A stretch of 64,000 nucleotides of DNA from Timema cristinae (GCA_039000515.1 JBCFYV010000001.1:64270621-64334620); one strand, 5' to 3'. Numbered from the stretch's first letter, positions 23,264-34,588 are shown. Numbers and translations: made by a program. Notes: generated by a model from the letters alone, not told the origin.

Positions 23264-26037
23264 TTGTGAGCTCTTTGAATAGCACAATATCCAGTATATA
23301 TAACTGTGAGCTACTTGAATAGCACTATATCCAGGGAATATACCTGTGAGCTCCTTGAATAGCACTATATCCAGGGAATATACCTGTGAGCTCCTTGAAT
23401 AGCACTATATCCAGGGAATATACCTGTGAGCTCCTTGAATAGCACAATATCCAGGGAATATACCTGAGAGCTTCTTGAATAGCACTATATCCAGGGAATA
23501 TACCTGTGAGCTCCTTGAATAGCACGTTATCCAGTGAATATAACTGTGAGCTCCTTGAATAGAACAATATCCAGGGAATATACCTGTGAGCTCCTTGAAT
23601 AACACGATATACAGTGAATATAACTGTGAGCTCCTTGAATAGCACGATATCCAGTGAATATAACTGTGAGCTCCTTGAATAGCACAATATCCAGTAAATA
23701 TACCTGTAAGCTCTTTGAATAGCACGATATCCAGTAAATATACCTGTAAGCTCCTTGAATAGCACGATATCCAGTGAATATACCTGTGAGTATCTTGAAT
23801 AACACGATATCCAGAGAATATACCTGTGAGCTCTTTGAATAGCACAATATCCAGTAAATATACCTGTGAGCTCCTTGAATAGCACTATATCCAGTAAATA
23901 TACCTGTGAGCTCCTTGAATAGCACTATATCCAGTGAATATACCTGTGAGCTCCTTGAATAACTATCCGTAATATCCTTGAGCTCGAATACTATTCCTGA
24001 TGATTCCTTGAATAGCATGATATCCGATGATATACCTGTGAGATCCTTGAAAACATATACCAGGATATACTGTGAGCTCCTTGAATAAAACGATATCCAG
24101 CGAATATACCTGTGAGCTCCTTGAATCACATGATATCCAATGAATATACCTGTGAGCTCCTTGAATAGCACTATATCCAGTGAATATACCTGTGAGCTCC
24201 TTGAATAGCACTATATCCAGGGAATATACCTGTGAGCTCCTTAAATAGCACTATATCCATTAATTATACCTGTGAGCTCCTTAAATAGCACTATATTAAT
24301 TAAATTTACCTGTGAGCTCCTTGAATAGCACTATATCCAGTGAATAATGATGTGAGCTCCTTGAATAGCACTATATCAATTAAATATACTTGTGAGCTTC
24401 TTGAATAGCACTAAATCCATTAAATATACCTGTGAGCTCCTTGAATAACACGATATCCAGTGAATATACCTGTGAGCTCCTTGAATAGCACGATAACCAG
24501 AGAATATACCTGTGAGCTCCTTGAATAGCACTGTATCCAGTGAATATACCTTTGAGCTCCTTGAATAGCACTATATCCAGGGAATATACCTGTGAGCTCC
24601 TTAAATAGCACTATATCCATTAAGTATATCTGTGAGCTCCTTGAATAGCACGATATCCAATGAATATACCTGTGAGCTCCTTGAATAGCACGATATCCAG
24701 TAAATATACCTGTGAGCTCCTTGAATAGCATGATATCCAGGGAATATACCTGTGAGATCCTTGAATAACAAGATATACAGTAAATATACCTGTGAGCTCC
24801 TTGAATAGCACAATATCAAGGGAATATACCTGTGAGCTCCTTGAATAGCACGATATAAGTAAATATACCTGTGAGCTCCTTGAATAGCACTATATCTAGT
24901 GAATATACCTGTGAGCTCCTTGAATAGCATGATATCCAATGAATATACCAGTGAGTTCCTTGAATAACACTATATCCAGGGAATATACCTGTGAGCTACT
25001 TGAATAAAATGATATCCAGCGAAAATACCTGTGAGCTCCTTGAATCACATGATATCCAATGAATATACCTGTGAGCTCCTTGATTAGCACTATTTCCAGT
25101 GAATATACCTGTGAACTCCTTGAATGGCACTATATCCAGTGAATATACCTGTGAACTCTTTGAATAGCACTATATCCAGTAAATATACCTGTGAGCTCCT
25201 TGAATAGCACTATTTCCAGTGAATATACCTGTGAGCTCCTTGAATAGCACTAAATCCATTAAATATACCTGTGAGCTCCTTGAATAACACGATATCCAGT
25301 GAATATACCTTTGAGCTCCTTGAATAGCACGATATCCAGTGAATATACCTGTGAGCTCCTTGAATAGCACGATATCCAGTGAATATACCTTTGAGCTCCT
25401 TGAATAGCACGATATCCAGTGAATATACCTTTGAGCTCCTTGAATAGCACTAAATCCATTAAATATACCTGTGAGCTCCTTGAATAACACGATATCCAGT
25501 GAATATACCTTTGAGCTCCTTGAATAGCACTAAATCCATTAAATATACCTGTGAGCTCCTTGAATAACACGATATCCAGTGAATATACCTTTGAGCTCCT
25601 TGAATAGCACGATATCCAGTGAATATACCTTTGAGCTTCTTGAATAGCACGATATCCAGTGAATATACCTGTGAGCTCCTTGAATAGCACGATATCCAGT
25701 GAATATACCTGTGAGCTCCTTGAATAGCACTAAATCCATTAAATATACCTGTGAGCTCCTTGAATAACACGATATCCAGTGAATATACCTTTGAGCTCCT
25801 TGAATAGCACGATATCCAGTGAATATACCTGTGAGCTCCTTGAATAGCACGATATCCAGTGAATATACCTTTGAGCTCCTTGAATAGCACTATTTCCAGT
25901 GAATATACCTGTGAGCTCCTTGAATAGCACTAAATCCATTAAATATACCTGTGAGCTCCTTGAATAACACGATATCCAGTGAATATACCTTTGAGCTCCT
26001 TGAATAGCACGATATCCAGTGAATATACCTGTGAACT
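23264..26037. repeat. 40-bp tandem repeat, about 69 copies, open in all minus-strand frames
   Basis: The plus-strand unit contains tgtgagctccttgaatagca and ccagtgaatatacc. Because 40 is not a multiple of three and the unit has no minus-strand stop in any frame, each frame cycles through the same 40-residue period (for example MLFKELTGIFTGY...). This creates overlapping ORFs of up to about 214 codons. They share no known domain and are best read as repeat artefacts. About 25250-25990 shows a 200-bp higher-order pattern. Around 23960-24070 copies are scrambled. Confidence 0.95.
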
Positions 26038-26039
26038 TC

Positions 26040-26200
26040 TCTTCCTCATCTCTATGATCCTCCAGTAACGCATGTTTCAACACTGTTGCCTCATTAGTAT
26101 CCAAACAACAATTTCCATCGGTACAAGCAGTTATTATTGGTACCTTTTTGTTGGAAAGTATTGCACCACTCTTAATTAACTTCAGCACATTCCATCTTGA
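26040..26200 (-). other. short coding-like frame, unidentified
   Basis: Immediately right of the 40-bp array the minus strand keeps an open frame of about 50 residues with a non-repetitive, globular-looking composition (KSGAILSNKKVPIITACTDG, then an acidic/His end). It reads straight into the array. I do not recognise it; it could be an exon shred or transposon remnant. Confidence 0.25.
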
Positions 26201-26711
26201 ACTTACTTACATTGAGCACCAGGGACCTTCAAAATTTTTTCCTTATAACTATTACAATTTAAGTGCTGAGTTAAATAAATATACCTCATACCCTCACACT
26301 TTTTTAAATTCTCAATAACTTGATAAAAAGATCAATTCAAAAACAGAAGAAATATTATAGAGAACAAAATAATATAATCTGTTTTAAAATGCTTGTATTT
26401 AAACTACTACTTAATATTGAACAAAATTTGTCTCTATATTTTTAAAACGTGTACATAATTTATTTTTCTATCTTTTAGAACATTACCAATTAATAATAAA
26501 CACAATTTCAATTATATTTTATTTATGAATCTTAAAGTTGGTGTTTTAAAGATTGTACTTATATATTTTTCAAATTGCCCATGTTTCCAAGGACAGGCTT
26601 GGTTTGGTTTAAGTGAGGGAGCAATGTCCTAGATAGACAGTATAGAGGTAGGTAAGGGTGGGGAGGGCTGGTCCCCGGTGAATTGCGGGAATATACGAAG
26701 GGATGATTTAG
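26201..26711. other. non-coding, no feature seen
   Basis: AT-rich sequence followed by a short G-rich patch (ggtaagggtggggagggctgg, about 26652). No element ends seen. Confidence 0.5.
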
Positions 26712-27204
26712 CTTCTCTACCAACCCGCAGGTTCTGATGCAAGTGTTAGCTTCTGTACCAACCTGCAGGCTCTGATGCAAGTGTTAGCTTCTGTACCAAC
26801 CTGCAGGTTCCGATGCAAGTGTTAGCTTCTGTACCAACCTGCAGGTTCTGATGCAAGTGTTAGCTTCTCTACTAACCTGCAGGTTCTGATGCAAGTGTTA
26901 GCTTCTCTACTAACCTGCAGGTTCTGATGCAAGTGTTAGCTTCTCTACTAACCTGCAGGTTCTGATGCAAGTGTTAGCTTCTGTACCAACCTGCAGGTTC
27001 CGATGCAAGTGTTAGCTTCTCTACTAACCTGCAGGTTCTGATGCAAGTGTTAGCTTCTCTACTAACCTGCAGGTTCTGATGCAAGTGTTAGCTTCTCTAC
27101 TAACCTGCAGGTTATGATGCAAGTGTTAGCTTCTGTACCAACCTGCAGGTTCTGATGCAAGTGTTAGCTTCTCTACTAACCTGCAGGTTCTGATGCAAGT
27201 GTTC
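26712..27204. repeat. 38-bp tandem repeat, 13 copies, two variants
   Basis: The unit cttctgtaccaacctgcagg... recurs at 38-bp spacing. Variants ctgtaccaac and ctctactaac are interleaved. The array ends about 235 bp before the first CCDC124 coding exon. Confidence 0.93.
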
Positions 27205-27439
27205 ATAAATGCTAAGACCCGCTTCATCTTCGTTTGTTCCAAGTATAGTATAATTTCAACTATTGAGCGATTAAGAACTTTTCAAGTTCTTATACTTACC
27301 AAAACTTGTGGTAGACCTATATCTGTGTATTATGCTTGTTATAAAAGTGTGCTGAAATTGTAACGGAAATATCTGTAAATCAAAATCATTATGGCTTTTT
27401 GTTCACATTAATAAACCATATTTATATTATTTGGTTCAG

Positions 27440-27612
27440 GTGATTATATTCCAATGCCTAAGAAGTTTGTGGGTGAGAATAGCAAGGCAGCTGCAGCCAA
27501 AGCTCGTAAAAGTGCAGTCAAAGATCAACAGGATACGAAACGCCAGCAGCAGATAGAAGACGAGCTTTGGAAGGATGATGACAAACACATACTCAAGAAA
27601 CAACAGAAAAAA
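27440..27612 (+). CDS. CCDC124: CCDC124 homologue, first coding exon
   Basis: The coding part is 27454-27612, 53 codons, starting MPKKFVGENSKAAAAKARKS. The Lys/Ala-rich N terminus and the block ELWKDDDKHILKKQQKK are hallmark CCDC124 sequence. The exon opens after an acceptor (ttggttcag ending 27439) with 14 bases of 5' UTR and closes at a phase-0 donor (GTGAGC, 27613). CCDC124 and its yeast relative Lso2 bind idle ribosomes through this basic N-terminal region and help translation restart. Upstream non-coding exons must exist but were not located. The continuation is at 49629-49763. Confidence 0.93.
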
Positions 27613-27619
27613 GTGAGCT

Positions 27620-28520
27620 TATAATTAAGTGTGTGCTTGTTTGAGCATAAGCCTCAAAAGTCTGCCTAGATATGTGGCAGTTTACCCCATCTAATTCAAA
27701 TTTGTTTTTTCGTTAATTTTAGTTTTTGTTATAAATAATAGTTTGAGCTACCTGCAAATGTATCATTCTGTACAAGAGGATATACCTTACACACGTTTGT
27801 CATTAATACATTATATTAGCGAGCTAGTTATTTAAAGAAACAATGAATTGTAATTGTGCATATATTATGTATATTATATGCAGTACATAGCTACAGTAAG
27901 TACATTAATCAATTATATAGCAAAATAATTATTTATATATAAACTATTTGATAGGTTTTTCCTCCCTTTTACAATTTGGTTGTGGAGCACTCTGTTCATA
28001 ATATAGCCTATTAAATTGTTGGCTTCTCTTAACTGAATACTACTTAACATTTGTCTACCAGTTTTCCCTCGTGTTTAATGTAAGACTTCCTGCACCTGCC
28101 GATGACAACAAGCCAACAATTGCCGCCAAAGAATTTTACTCAGAGCCGGGTTAACTAAATCCACGGTAAAAGCGGTACCCAAGCCCCACAAGGAAACAAC
28201 AAATACAACCTAGGAAAACGAAAGGAACAGATTTACAATATATATATATATATATAAATAAAAATGTGTTAGAAAGGGACAAATATATATATATATACAC
28301 TCATAGTTTTATAGTTTGTCAAATATTTTGAAATTCCTTCATTAGGTATTGCCATAGTAAGTTAATGTTTTGATGATGGTAAGAGGGGTTAGTGGGAAAC
28401 TAAACAGACAATTAGAACTTCATAATGTCTTACATATGCAGATAAAATATTAATGTAATTATTGCAATACTTATGGCAAAAAAAAAAAAAAAGCGCTAGG
28501 GAAAGAACCCCGCACAAAAT
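27620..28520. other. intron segment without genes; TA microsatellites
   Basis: (TA)n tracts occur at about 28239-28256 and 28286-28299. A poly-A run lies near 28479-28492. No coding sequence or element boundary is seen. Confidence 0.5.
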
Positions 28521-29445
28521 TGAGCACAGAAAGATCTCTACTGTCATATATGTCGACACAAAGATTGAGCACAGTGTAATTATATTGATTTAGATCACTC
28601 TAAAATATATAAAAAAGTCATGGATGAAGGTAAATTTTCTTTAAAGTAAGATATGTAGAATATCCTTTTATGATTCATCCATGAAGAAACACGCGCTTTT
28701 CAGAAATAACGTGAAAAGGATTACACCATTAAAATATATTTTTTATACAATTTTTCCTGTTAAAAGAACAACCCCGCAGTATTTGGCAAAGAACGCCAAT
28801 TCCCTATACCAATAAGATGCTAACTTTCACAACACCTGTCGCCAGGACTCTTTCTATTAGATAGTTTTTACACTGTTGATGAGGGGAGCAAGATGCAAGG
28901 GGTATGTCATATACAAGCCGTTTGTGCGTAAGATTAAGGGCAGCCACACACCAAGTAACACATCCAAGCAACGTCACATAAGTCAGTCAGGCACAAGTAA
29001 CGCAGTTAGGGACTCACAAATGCACTAGCACTGGCTCTCGCAGTCACAGTCTTAACACAGAATACAATAATATACCTTAATATCACAAGTGTGCATTGAT
29101 ATAAATCATTTAATTGGAGTATGTATAAGTAATTAACAGATGTCATTTGAATAAACCGTGTGTGAATCAACAGCCTTCAATAGTTCTCTTTCTTTCATTT
29201 ATTAATTATACCGATTTAATTAGTGCTCGACCACGGAGCAATTAACAGCTGGTTAAACAGTATCTATTTCGTACAGTGATGATAGGCGCTCGACCACGGA
29301 GCTATAGTCAACCTAAATATCACAGCATTATTATATCTGGAAAAATCTGTAGTGTTACAACAGAAATATCTCTACTGTCATATATGTTGACATGAAGGTT
29401 GAGTACAAAAATATCTCTATTGTCATATATGTCGAAATAAAAAAA
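28521..29445. repeat. short ~43-bp direct repeats split by a solo LTR
   Basis: A segment like atctctactgtcatatatgt recurs at about 28532, 29370 and 29412. The first copy is separated from the others by the LTR at 28575-29359, so the LTR landed in a pre-existing short tandem repeat. Confidence 0.7.
28575..29359 (+). mobile_element. solo LTR (gypsy-like), 785 bp, with 4-bp target duplication
   Basis: Begins TGTAATTATATTG and ends GTGTTACA, so the TGTAA/TTACA termini are inverted. It is flanked on both sides by acag (28571-28574 and 29360-29363), a 4-bp duplication typical of Ty3/gypsy integration. It shares a block with the LTR at about 56343 (tcatggatgaag..., ...ctttcacaacacctgtcgcc, aagcaaggggta type, then a TATA-like catatacaagcc near 28908). 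No internal region or second LTR is present. Confidence 0.8.
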
Positions 29446-30121
29446 ATGCCCAAACAGACACATCCTCCCCCTTCACTAATGTTTGGACCATAAACCTCAC
29501 ACAGTTGACGAATCTTGACAGCACTTTGGCGGGATCATTAATGCTTCACTTACTAGATTGTACGCATGAACACTATAGGAACACCTACATGTTGATGGCT
29601 GGATAGCTAATTAATCACTTTACAATACTGCACATGCGTGACCCCTCCTCTCATTTGATTCCTGCTGTATTGCTAAAATAAACGAAAGCTACTTTCTTAT
29701 CTGCCCTGGTATTGGGTTAGTGTGTGTAAATAATGTGATCTCCTTTGTCTCCTGACTAGGCGGCCAGCTACAAGGTTTCTGTAGTACCTTTCAATCTAAC
29801 TTCAACAATTGTCATTGCTTTTTCTTTTAAATGTACATTATTACAGTAGAACCTCACTAACTCAAACCTAATCAAGTCTAATTTATTCTATTTTGAGGTC
29901 CGGACATGTATATATTAATTATAAGCTCATGAATAATATTTGTTTTGATTCAATATTCAAACTTAAACCTTATTCGAAGAAGTGTATTCCATATTCTGGT
30001 GATCTTTACCTACTGCACCCTTAATATATGTAGAAAATATGTATGTGAGACCATCATTATATCTGTCTTTATGTGGTGGCAACCTCATCAAAGACTAAGA
30101 CAAAGGTTAATGCAGCAAGAG
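29446..30121. other. intron sequence, no feature seen
   Basis: Unremarkable AT-rich intron between the solo LTR and the Copia insertion. Confidence 0.45.
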
Positions 30122-30126
30122 ACTTT

Positions 30127-30294
30127 TGTTGAAATAAGACTATACAATGAACAATTAATCACTCGTCAAAGACTTATGTGCATTTTATTCCTCTATGATT
30201 TTGTTTATCATTGTTACTCACTATGCCTGAAAAAATGTATCAATAAACTGATTAGATAAGTTCTTACGATATAATTATTCTTTGAATTACTACA
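30127..30294 (+). repeat. Copia 5' LTR
   Basis: Starts tgttgaaataag and ends ttactaca. Compared with the 3' LTR it lacks five bases near 30224 and has two substitutions. An AATAAA lies at about 30241. Confidence 0.95.
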
Positions 30295-30308
30295 GGTTAT
30301 GGGCCCAG
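30295..30308 (+). promoter_or_regulatory. primer-binding site, initiator tRNA-Met half-molecule type
   Basis: ggttatgggcccag directly follows the 5' LTR. It is complementary to the anticodon stem-loop of eukaryotic initiator tRNA-Met (which contains ctgggcccataacc) rather than to its 3' CCA end. This is the internal priming mode known for Drosophila copia. Confidence 0.85.
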
Positions 30309-30448
30309 GTATGTGCTCAAAATAAATTAAGTAACTCATTCTAAAACTTCAGTAAGTTATTGTAGTTTAAATGAAAGTATTAAGTTGTGCTCGTCGATTG
30401 TGAAAGTGTTCTAGTTCGCGCTGCTAGTTAAACAATATTTTTCTTGTC

Positions 30449-31918
30449 ATGGCAAATTTTGTAAACTATCGTATAGAGCCACTTAAAAAGGATAACTACG
30501 ATACTTGGAAGCTTCAAGCACAAGCAGTTTTGATAAATGGATTATGGAAATATGTTTCTGGTCAAGAAAAATGCTCCACAACCAATGATGATGATATAAT
30601 GAAATGGAAGGAACAAGATCTCAATGCAAGGTCAGATCTTACCTTAATTATATCGCCCAGTGAACTTAGACATATTAAGAACTGTAAATTTTCAAAAGAT
30701 GTGTGGGATACATTATCAAAACTTTACCAAAGTAAAGGTCCCGCTAGAAAAGCCACTTTATTGAAACAATTGATCCTTCAAAAAATGAATGAGGGTGACG
30801 ACGTCCGTAATCATTTAAATAAATTCACTGACGCTGTTGATAGGCTTGAAGAGTTGGAAATCAGTATAAATCCCGATCTTTTAAGCATAATGATGCTTTA
30901 TAGCTTATCTAAATCCTTTGAAAATTTTAGGGTAGCAATTGAGTCCAGGGATAGCTTGCCTACCCCAGAGGACTTAAGAATCAAAATAATTGAAGAGTTT
31001 GAAGCCAGAAGCAAAAATGATAGTGTGACATTGGAGGACGCTTTTTTCGGAAAAAATATAAAAAAATCTAAGAACAAAGATCGTTCAAATTATTTTCAAA
31101 AACCTACAAATGTTCCCTCAACCTCGCAATTTAAATATAAATGCCATAAATGTGGACGTATTGGTCATAAGGCCGTGAACTGTTGGAGCAACAATAAAAA
31201 GGGGGAGTCAACTTTCAAAGTGGAAGAACAGTGCCTTTCTTCTAATTCAGGTGGATCTGAAATTTCATCATGGTGCATTGACAGCGGATGCACTTCACAT
31301 ATGTGTGGAAATAAAGAAAGTTTTCAGGACTTAGTTGAAACCCCTGAACATGGGACTCTTAAATTGGCATCTAAGAATCATACAGCTTCTATTATTGGGA
31401 CTGGCCTAGTTGAAATCGAAATGAAAGATTCGAATAAAATTAATTTGCCTAATACATTATTTGTACCAAATCTGACCACAAATCTACTATCAGTATCTAA
31501 AGTGACTGATAAAGGGTTCGATGTCCTGTTCAAAAAGAACAAAGCATTAGTAACAGATCCTCAAGGCAATGTAGTACTAGAAGCTAAGAAATCAAATGGG
31601 CTATATTATATTAATTCTAAATCTGTAGAAGTAACAAATAAAGCGCATGAAGAACATGAAATAGATAAATGGCATAAAAAACTAGCTCACTTAAATGAAG
31701 TAGATTTAAAGTTGGCGTGCAAAAATGAAACATTGGAAGGCTTAGATTTCAAAGAAAGTGACACGTTGAGTGATTGTGAGGTATGTATAAAAGGAAAATT
31801 GACCCGAGCTCCTTTTTCTACAAGAAAAGTTCCAGAAAACCTCAAAGTTTTGGAAATAGTGCATTCGGATGTGGCCCCATGCGTGTTGAATCCCCTGGTG
31901 GTTCAAGATATTTTGTAA
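30449..31918 (+). CDS. Copia gag, protease and integrase N terminus (first reading frame)
   Basis: 489 codons from an ATG 155 bases past the LTR. The order is Copia-type gag (about 1-220, with DNYDTWKLQAQAVL and VWDTLSKLYQSKG), a CCHC zinc knuckle (C232...C245, CHKCGRIGHKAVNC), the aspartic protease site CIDSGCTSH (D about 278), and the integrase HHCC zinc domain (WHKKLAHL at about 408, CEVC at 443-446). The frame then leaves the conserved path at the integrase core near 31870 and stops at 31918. The downstream frame (31783-34401) carries the rest of pol one register earlier, so this copy has lost one base, or four, at that point. The element is therefore not expressible as a single polyprotein as read here. 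Confidence 0.93.
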   Translation: MANFVNYRIEPLKKDNYDTWKLQAQAVLINGLWKYVSGQEKCSTTNDDDIMKWKEQDLNARSDLTLIISPSELRHIKNCKFSKDVWDTLSKLYQSKGPARKATLLKQLILQKMNEGDDVRNHLNKFTDAVDRLEELEISINPDLLSIMMLYSLSKSFENFRVAIESRDSLPTPEDLRIKIIEEFEARSKNDSVTLEDAFFGKNIKKSKNKDRSNYFQKPTNVPSTSQFKYKCHKCGRIGHKAVNCWSNNKKGESTFKVEEQCLSSNSGGSEISSWCIDSGCTSHMCGNKESFQDLVETPEHGTLKLASKNHTASIIGTGLVEIEMKDSNKINLPNTLFVPNLTTNLLSVSKVTDKGFDVLFKKNKALVTDPQGNVVLEAKKSNGLYYINSKSVEVTNKAHEEHEIDKWHKKLAHLNEVDLKLACKNETLEGLDFKESDTLSDCEVCIKGKLTRAPFSTRKVPENLKVLEIVHSDVAPCVLNPLVVQDIL

Positions 31919-34401
31919 CCTTTACGGATGAGAAAACACGCTACAGCCGAGTTTATTTTTTAAAACACAAAAATGAAGTTCTAGAAGTTTTCAAAGTATA
32001 TAAAAACGAGGTTGAGAATTTTACAGAAAACAAAATTAAATTTCTGCAATCTGATAATGAAACCTCAGAATACTGCAACAAATACTTTGAGAGTTTTCTA
32101 AAAGAATGTGGAATTCAGAGGCGGCTGTCTACACCGTATACCCCTCAACAAAATGGGTTATCTGAGAGGATGAATAGAACCCTACTTGAGAAAGCGCAAT
32201 GTTTCATGTTGGAGTCAAACGTCCCCCCGTCATTTTGGGCTGAGGCAATTCACACAGCAAACTACCTGCGTAACAGGTCTCCCTCAAGGACCCTTAAAGG
32301 TGAAACTCCTTTTTGGAAATGGGTAGGAAGAGTTCCATCGGTTCGACATCTTCATGTATTTGGCAACAAAACCTTCGTTTTGGACAAAAAACCTGGCAAA
32401 GGAAAGTTTACTTCCAGAGCAGATGAAGGAATTTTTGTCGGATACTCTGAAATTTTGAAAGCTTATAGAATATGGATGCCCAACGAAAGGAAAATCAAAA
32501 TAACAAGAGATGTCAGAGTTTTAAACAAAAAATTCTATGACTCAAAGGAGAGAAGAGGAGAAAACATTATAGTAATAGATGATCAACATAATGAGGACAA
32601 TAAAGAAGTTATTAATGAGGAAAATGTTGATGAAATAACTCTTCCAGCTCCATCTGTTCCAGTTCAAGACCTTGTAGAACTCTCAGACCAAGAAGAGCAA
32701 GATCCAGCTGAAGACCAAGTACATTCAAGGCCAAAACGCAACAGGAAACTTCCAATTTGGATGTCAGATTATGATGTGTCAGTCTATTGTCATGTTAAAG
32801 ATGCATTAGAAGGAGGTGATGGAGAAGCATGGCAAAAATCTATGAAAGAAGAAATAAAATCTCACTTAAAAAATGATACGTGGGAAATTGTAGATCGAGA
32901 AGATGGTGACAATGTGATAGGTAGCAGAATGGTATTAAAAAATAAATATAAAGCCAATGGGGAGCTAGAGAGAAGGAAAGCTCGTCTTGTTGCAAAAGGT
33001 TTTGCTCAGCGCCCGGGAATTGACTTTGTTGAAACCTATGCTCCTGTTGCAAAACTGAGCTCAATTAGAGTTCTTCTTGGAGTGGCACTTAATCAAGACA
33101 TGAAAGTCACTCAAATGGATATTTCGACTGCCTTCCTCAATGGTGAACTTGAAGAAAGAATTTTAATGCAAAAACCAGACATGTTAGAAACATTTTTGTG
33201 TGACATAATGATGGAAGAGAGCCACAACAAAGATCACTCTACATTTCTCAAAGCTAAGAAGATGCTAGAAAAGCTTCGAAAATCTGATAATGACAAAGTA
33301 TGCCTACTTAAAAGAGCTGTTTATGGCTTAAAACAAGCCGGTAGGCAATGGTTTAAAAGGTTAGACTTGAAACTAAAGCAATTGGGTTTCGTTCCCTCAC
33401 AAGCTGACCCTTGTATATACACATCTACTACTACTAAAGGGCGGGAACAAACGTTGATAGCCATATATGTAGATGACATTATAGTGGCATCAAGAAGTCA
33501 GCAACAGCTGAATGATTTAAAGCAAGAACTAACTAAATCCTTTGATATGCGAGACCTTGGAGAACTACATTATTGTTTAGGAATCGAGTTTTGCCACAAG
33601 AATGGTATGATTTCAGCATCGCAAACTCGATACATTGAAGAACTTCTCAAAGAATACAGCTTGAGTGACTGTAAACCTGTTGCAACTCCAATGGTACCTG
33701 GCATGAAGTTACAGAAGAATCCTGGAAATACCGAAAAATATCCCTATCAAAACTTGATTGGTTCACTTATGTATCTGTCTGTGGCTACTAGGCCAGACAT
33801 AACACACACAGTCAGCTTCTTAAGCCAATACAACACCTGTTTTGGGAAAGAGCATTGGCTGGCTGCCAAAAGAGTCTTGCGCTACTTAAAGGGAACCAAA
33901 AATCTCGCACTGGTTTTCAAGAAAACTAGCAAACCACTTATTGGGATGGCAGATTCTTATTGGGCAACTGGAGAAGATAGAAGATCTTATTCAGGATACT
34001 GTTTCCAGTTTGCAGCGACTTCCATCAGCTGGGAATCAAGAAAACAGAGAACTGTGGCTCTGTCTACAGCGGAAGCAGAATATATGTCATTGACAGAGGC
34101 AGCAAAAGGAGCAATACACTTAAAACAGTTACTACACGACATGGGTGTTCCTCACCAGTCAATTGAAATACTTAATGACAATTTGTCTGCACAACATTTG
34201 ACTAAGAATAACATCGTAAGCTCAAAGTCCAAACATATCAGCATTAGAGAACACTTTATTAGAGAAAAGGTACAAGCCGGAGACATCATCATCAACTACA
34301 AGCCAACCGAGACTTTGGAAGCTGATGTTCTCACCAAGGCATTGGCCTCTCCCAGGCATAGTCAACTAGTATGTGCTCTTGAGCTTGGACAACGATTCTG
34401 A
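31783..34401 (+). CDS. Copia integrase core, reverse transcriptase and RNase H (second reading frame)
   Basis: Real homology begins near 31872; the first ~30 codons only overlap the other frame. Domains in order: integrase core with the second Asp (LQSDNE) and catalytic Glu (NGLSERMNRTLLEKA); the Copia-type linker; reverse transcriptase from about codon 350, with TQMDISTAFLNGEL, VYGLKQAGRQW and the YVDD active site (codons 562-565); RNase H with DSYW, STAEAEYMSL and a later Asp (ILNDN). Between MQKPDM and KVCLLKRAVYGLKQ lies an extra charged stretch of about 40 residues, which I recall from other insect Copia elements. It ends 14 bases before the 3' LTR. The first integrase Asp lies before the frameshift. 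Confidence 0.93.
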   Translation: MYKRKIDPSSFFYKKSSRKPQSFGNSAFGCGPMRVESPGGSRYFVTFTDEKTRYSRVYFLKHKNEVLEVFKVYKNEVENFTENKIKFLQSDNETSEYCNKYFESFLKECGIQRRLSTPYTPQQNGLSERMNRTLLEKAQCFMLESNVPPSFWAEAIHTANYLRNRSPSRTLKGETPFWKWVGRVPSVRHLHVFGNKTFVLDKKPGKGKFTSRADEGIFVGYSEILKAYRIWMPNERKIKITRDVRVLNKKFYDSKERRGENIIVIDDQHNEDNKEVINEENVDEITLPAPSVPVQDLVELSDQEEQDPAEDQVHSRPKRNRKLPIWMSDYDVSVYCHVKDALEGGDGEAWQKSMKEEIKSHLKNDTWEIVDREDGDNVIGSRMVLKNKYKANGELERRKARLVAKGFAQRPGIDFVETYAPVAKLSSIRVLLGVALNQDMKVTQMDISTAFLNGELEERILMQKPDMLETFLCDIMMEESHNKDHSTFLKAKKMLEKLRKSDNDKVCLLKRAVYGLKQAGRQWFKRLDLKLKQLGFVPSQADPCIYTSTTTKGREQTLIAIYVDDIIVASRSQQQLNDLKQELTKSFDMRDLGELHYCLGIEFCHKNGMISASQTRYIEELLKEYSLSDCKPVATPMVPGMKLQKNPGNTEKYPYQNLIGSLMYLSVATRPDITHTVSFLSQYNTCFGKEHWLAAKRVLRYLKGTKNLALVFKKTSKPLIGMADSYWATGEDRRSYSGYCFQFAATSISWESRKQRTVALSTAEAEYMSLTEAAKGAIHLKQLLHDMGVPHQSIEILNDNLSAQHLTKNNIVSSKSKHISIREHFIREKVQAGDIIINYKPTETLEADVLTKALASPRHSQLVCALELGQRF

Positions 34402-34402
34402 C

Positions 34403-34415
34403 GAGTGAGGGGGAG
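34403..34415 (+). promoter_or_regulatory. Copia polypurine tract
   Basis: gagtgagggggag directly precedes the 3' LTR, where plus-strand DNA synthesis is primed. Confidence 0.8.
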
Positions 34416-34588
34416 TGTTGAAATAAGACTATACAATGAACAATTAATCACTCGTCAAAGACTTATGTGCATTTTATTCCTCTATGATTTTGTTCATCAT
34501 TGTTGCTCACCTTGCTATGCCTGAAAAAATGTATCAATAAACTGATTAGATAAGTTCTTACGATATAATTATTCTTTGAATTACTACA
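34416..34588 (+). repeat. Copia 3' LTR
   Basis: 173 bp, tgttgaaataag to ttactaca, followed at once by the target duplication acttt. Confidence 0.95.

Noticed and set aside
23325..26188. Many overlapping minus-strand ORFs (60-214 codons) with a 40-residue repeat
   Set aside because: They come from a stop-free 40-bp tandem repeat read in three frames. There is no start context, domain or single consistent frame.
32840..33064. Minus-strand ORF within the Copia pol region
   Set aside because: Shadow of the plus-strand reverse transcriptase frame.
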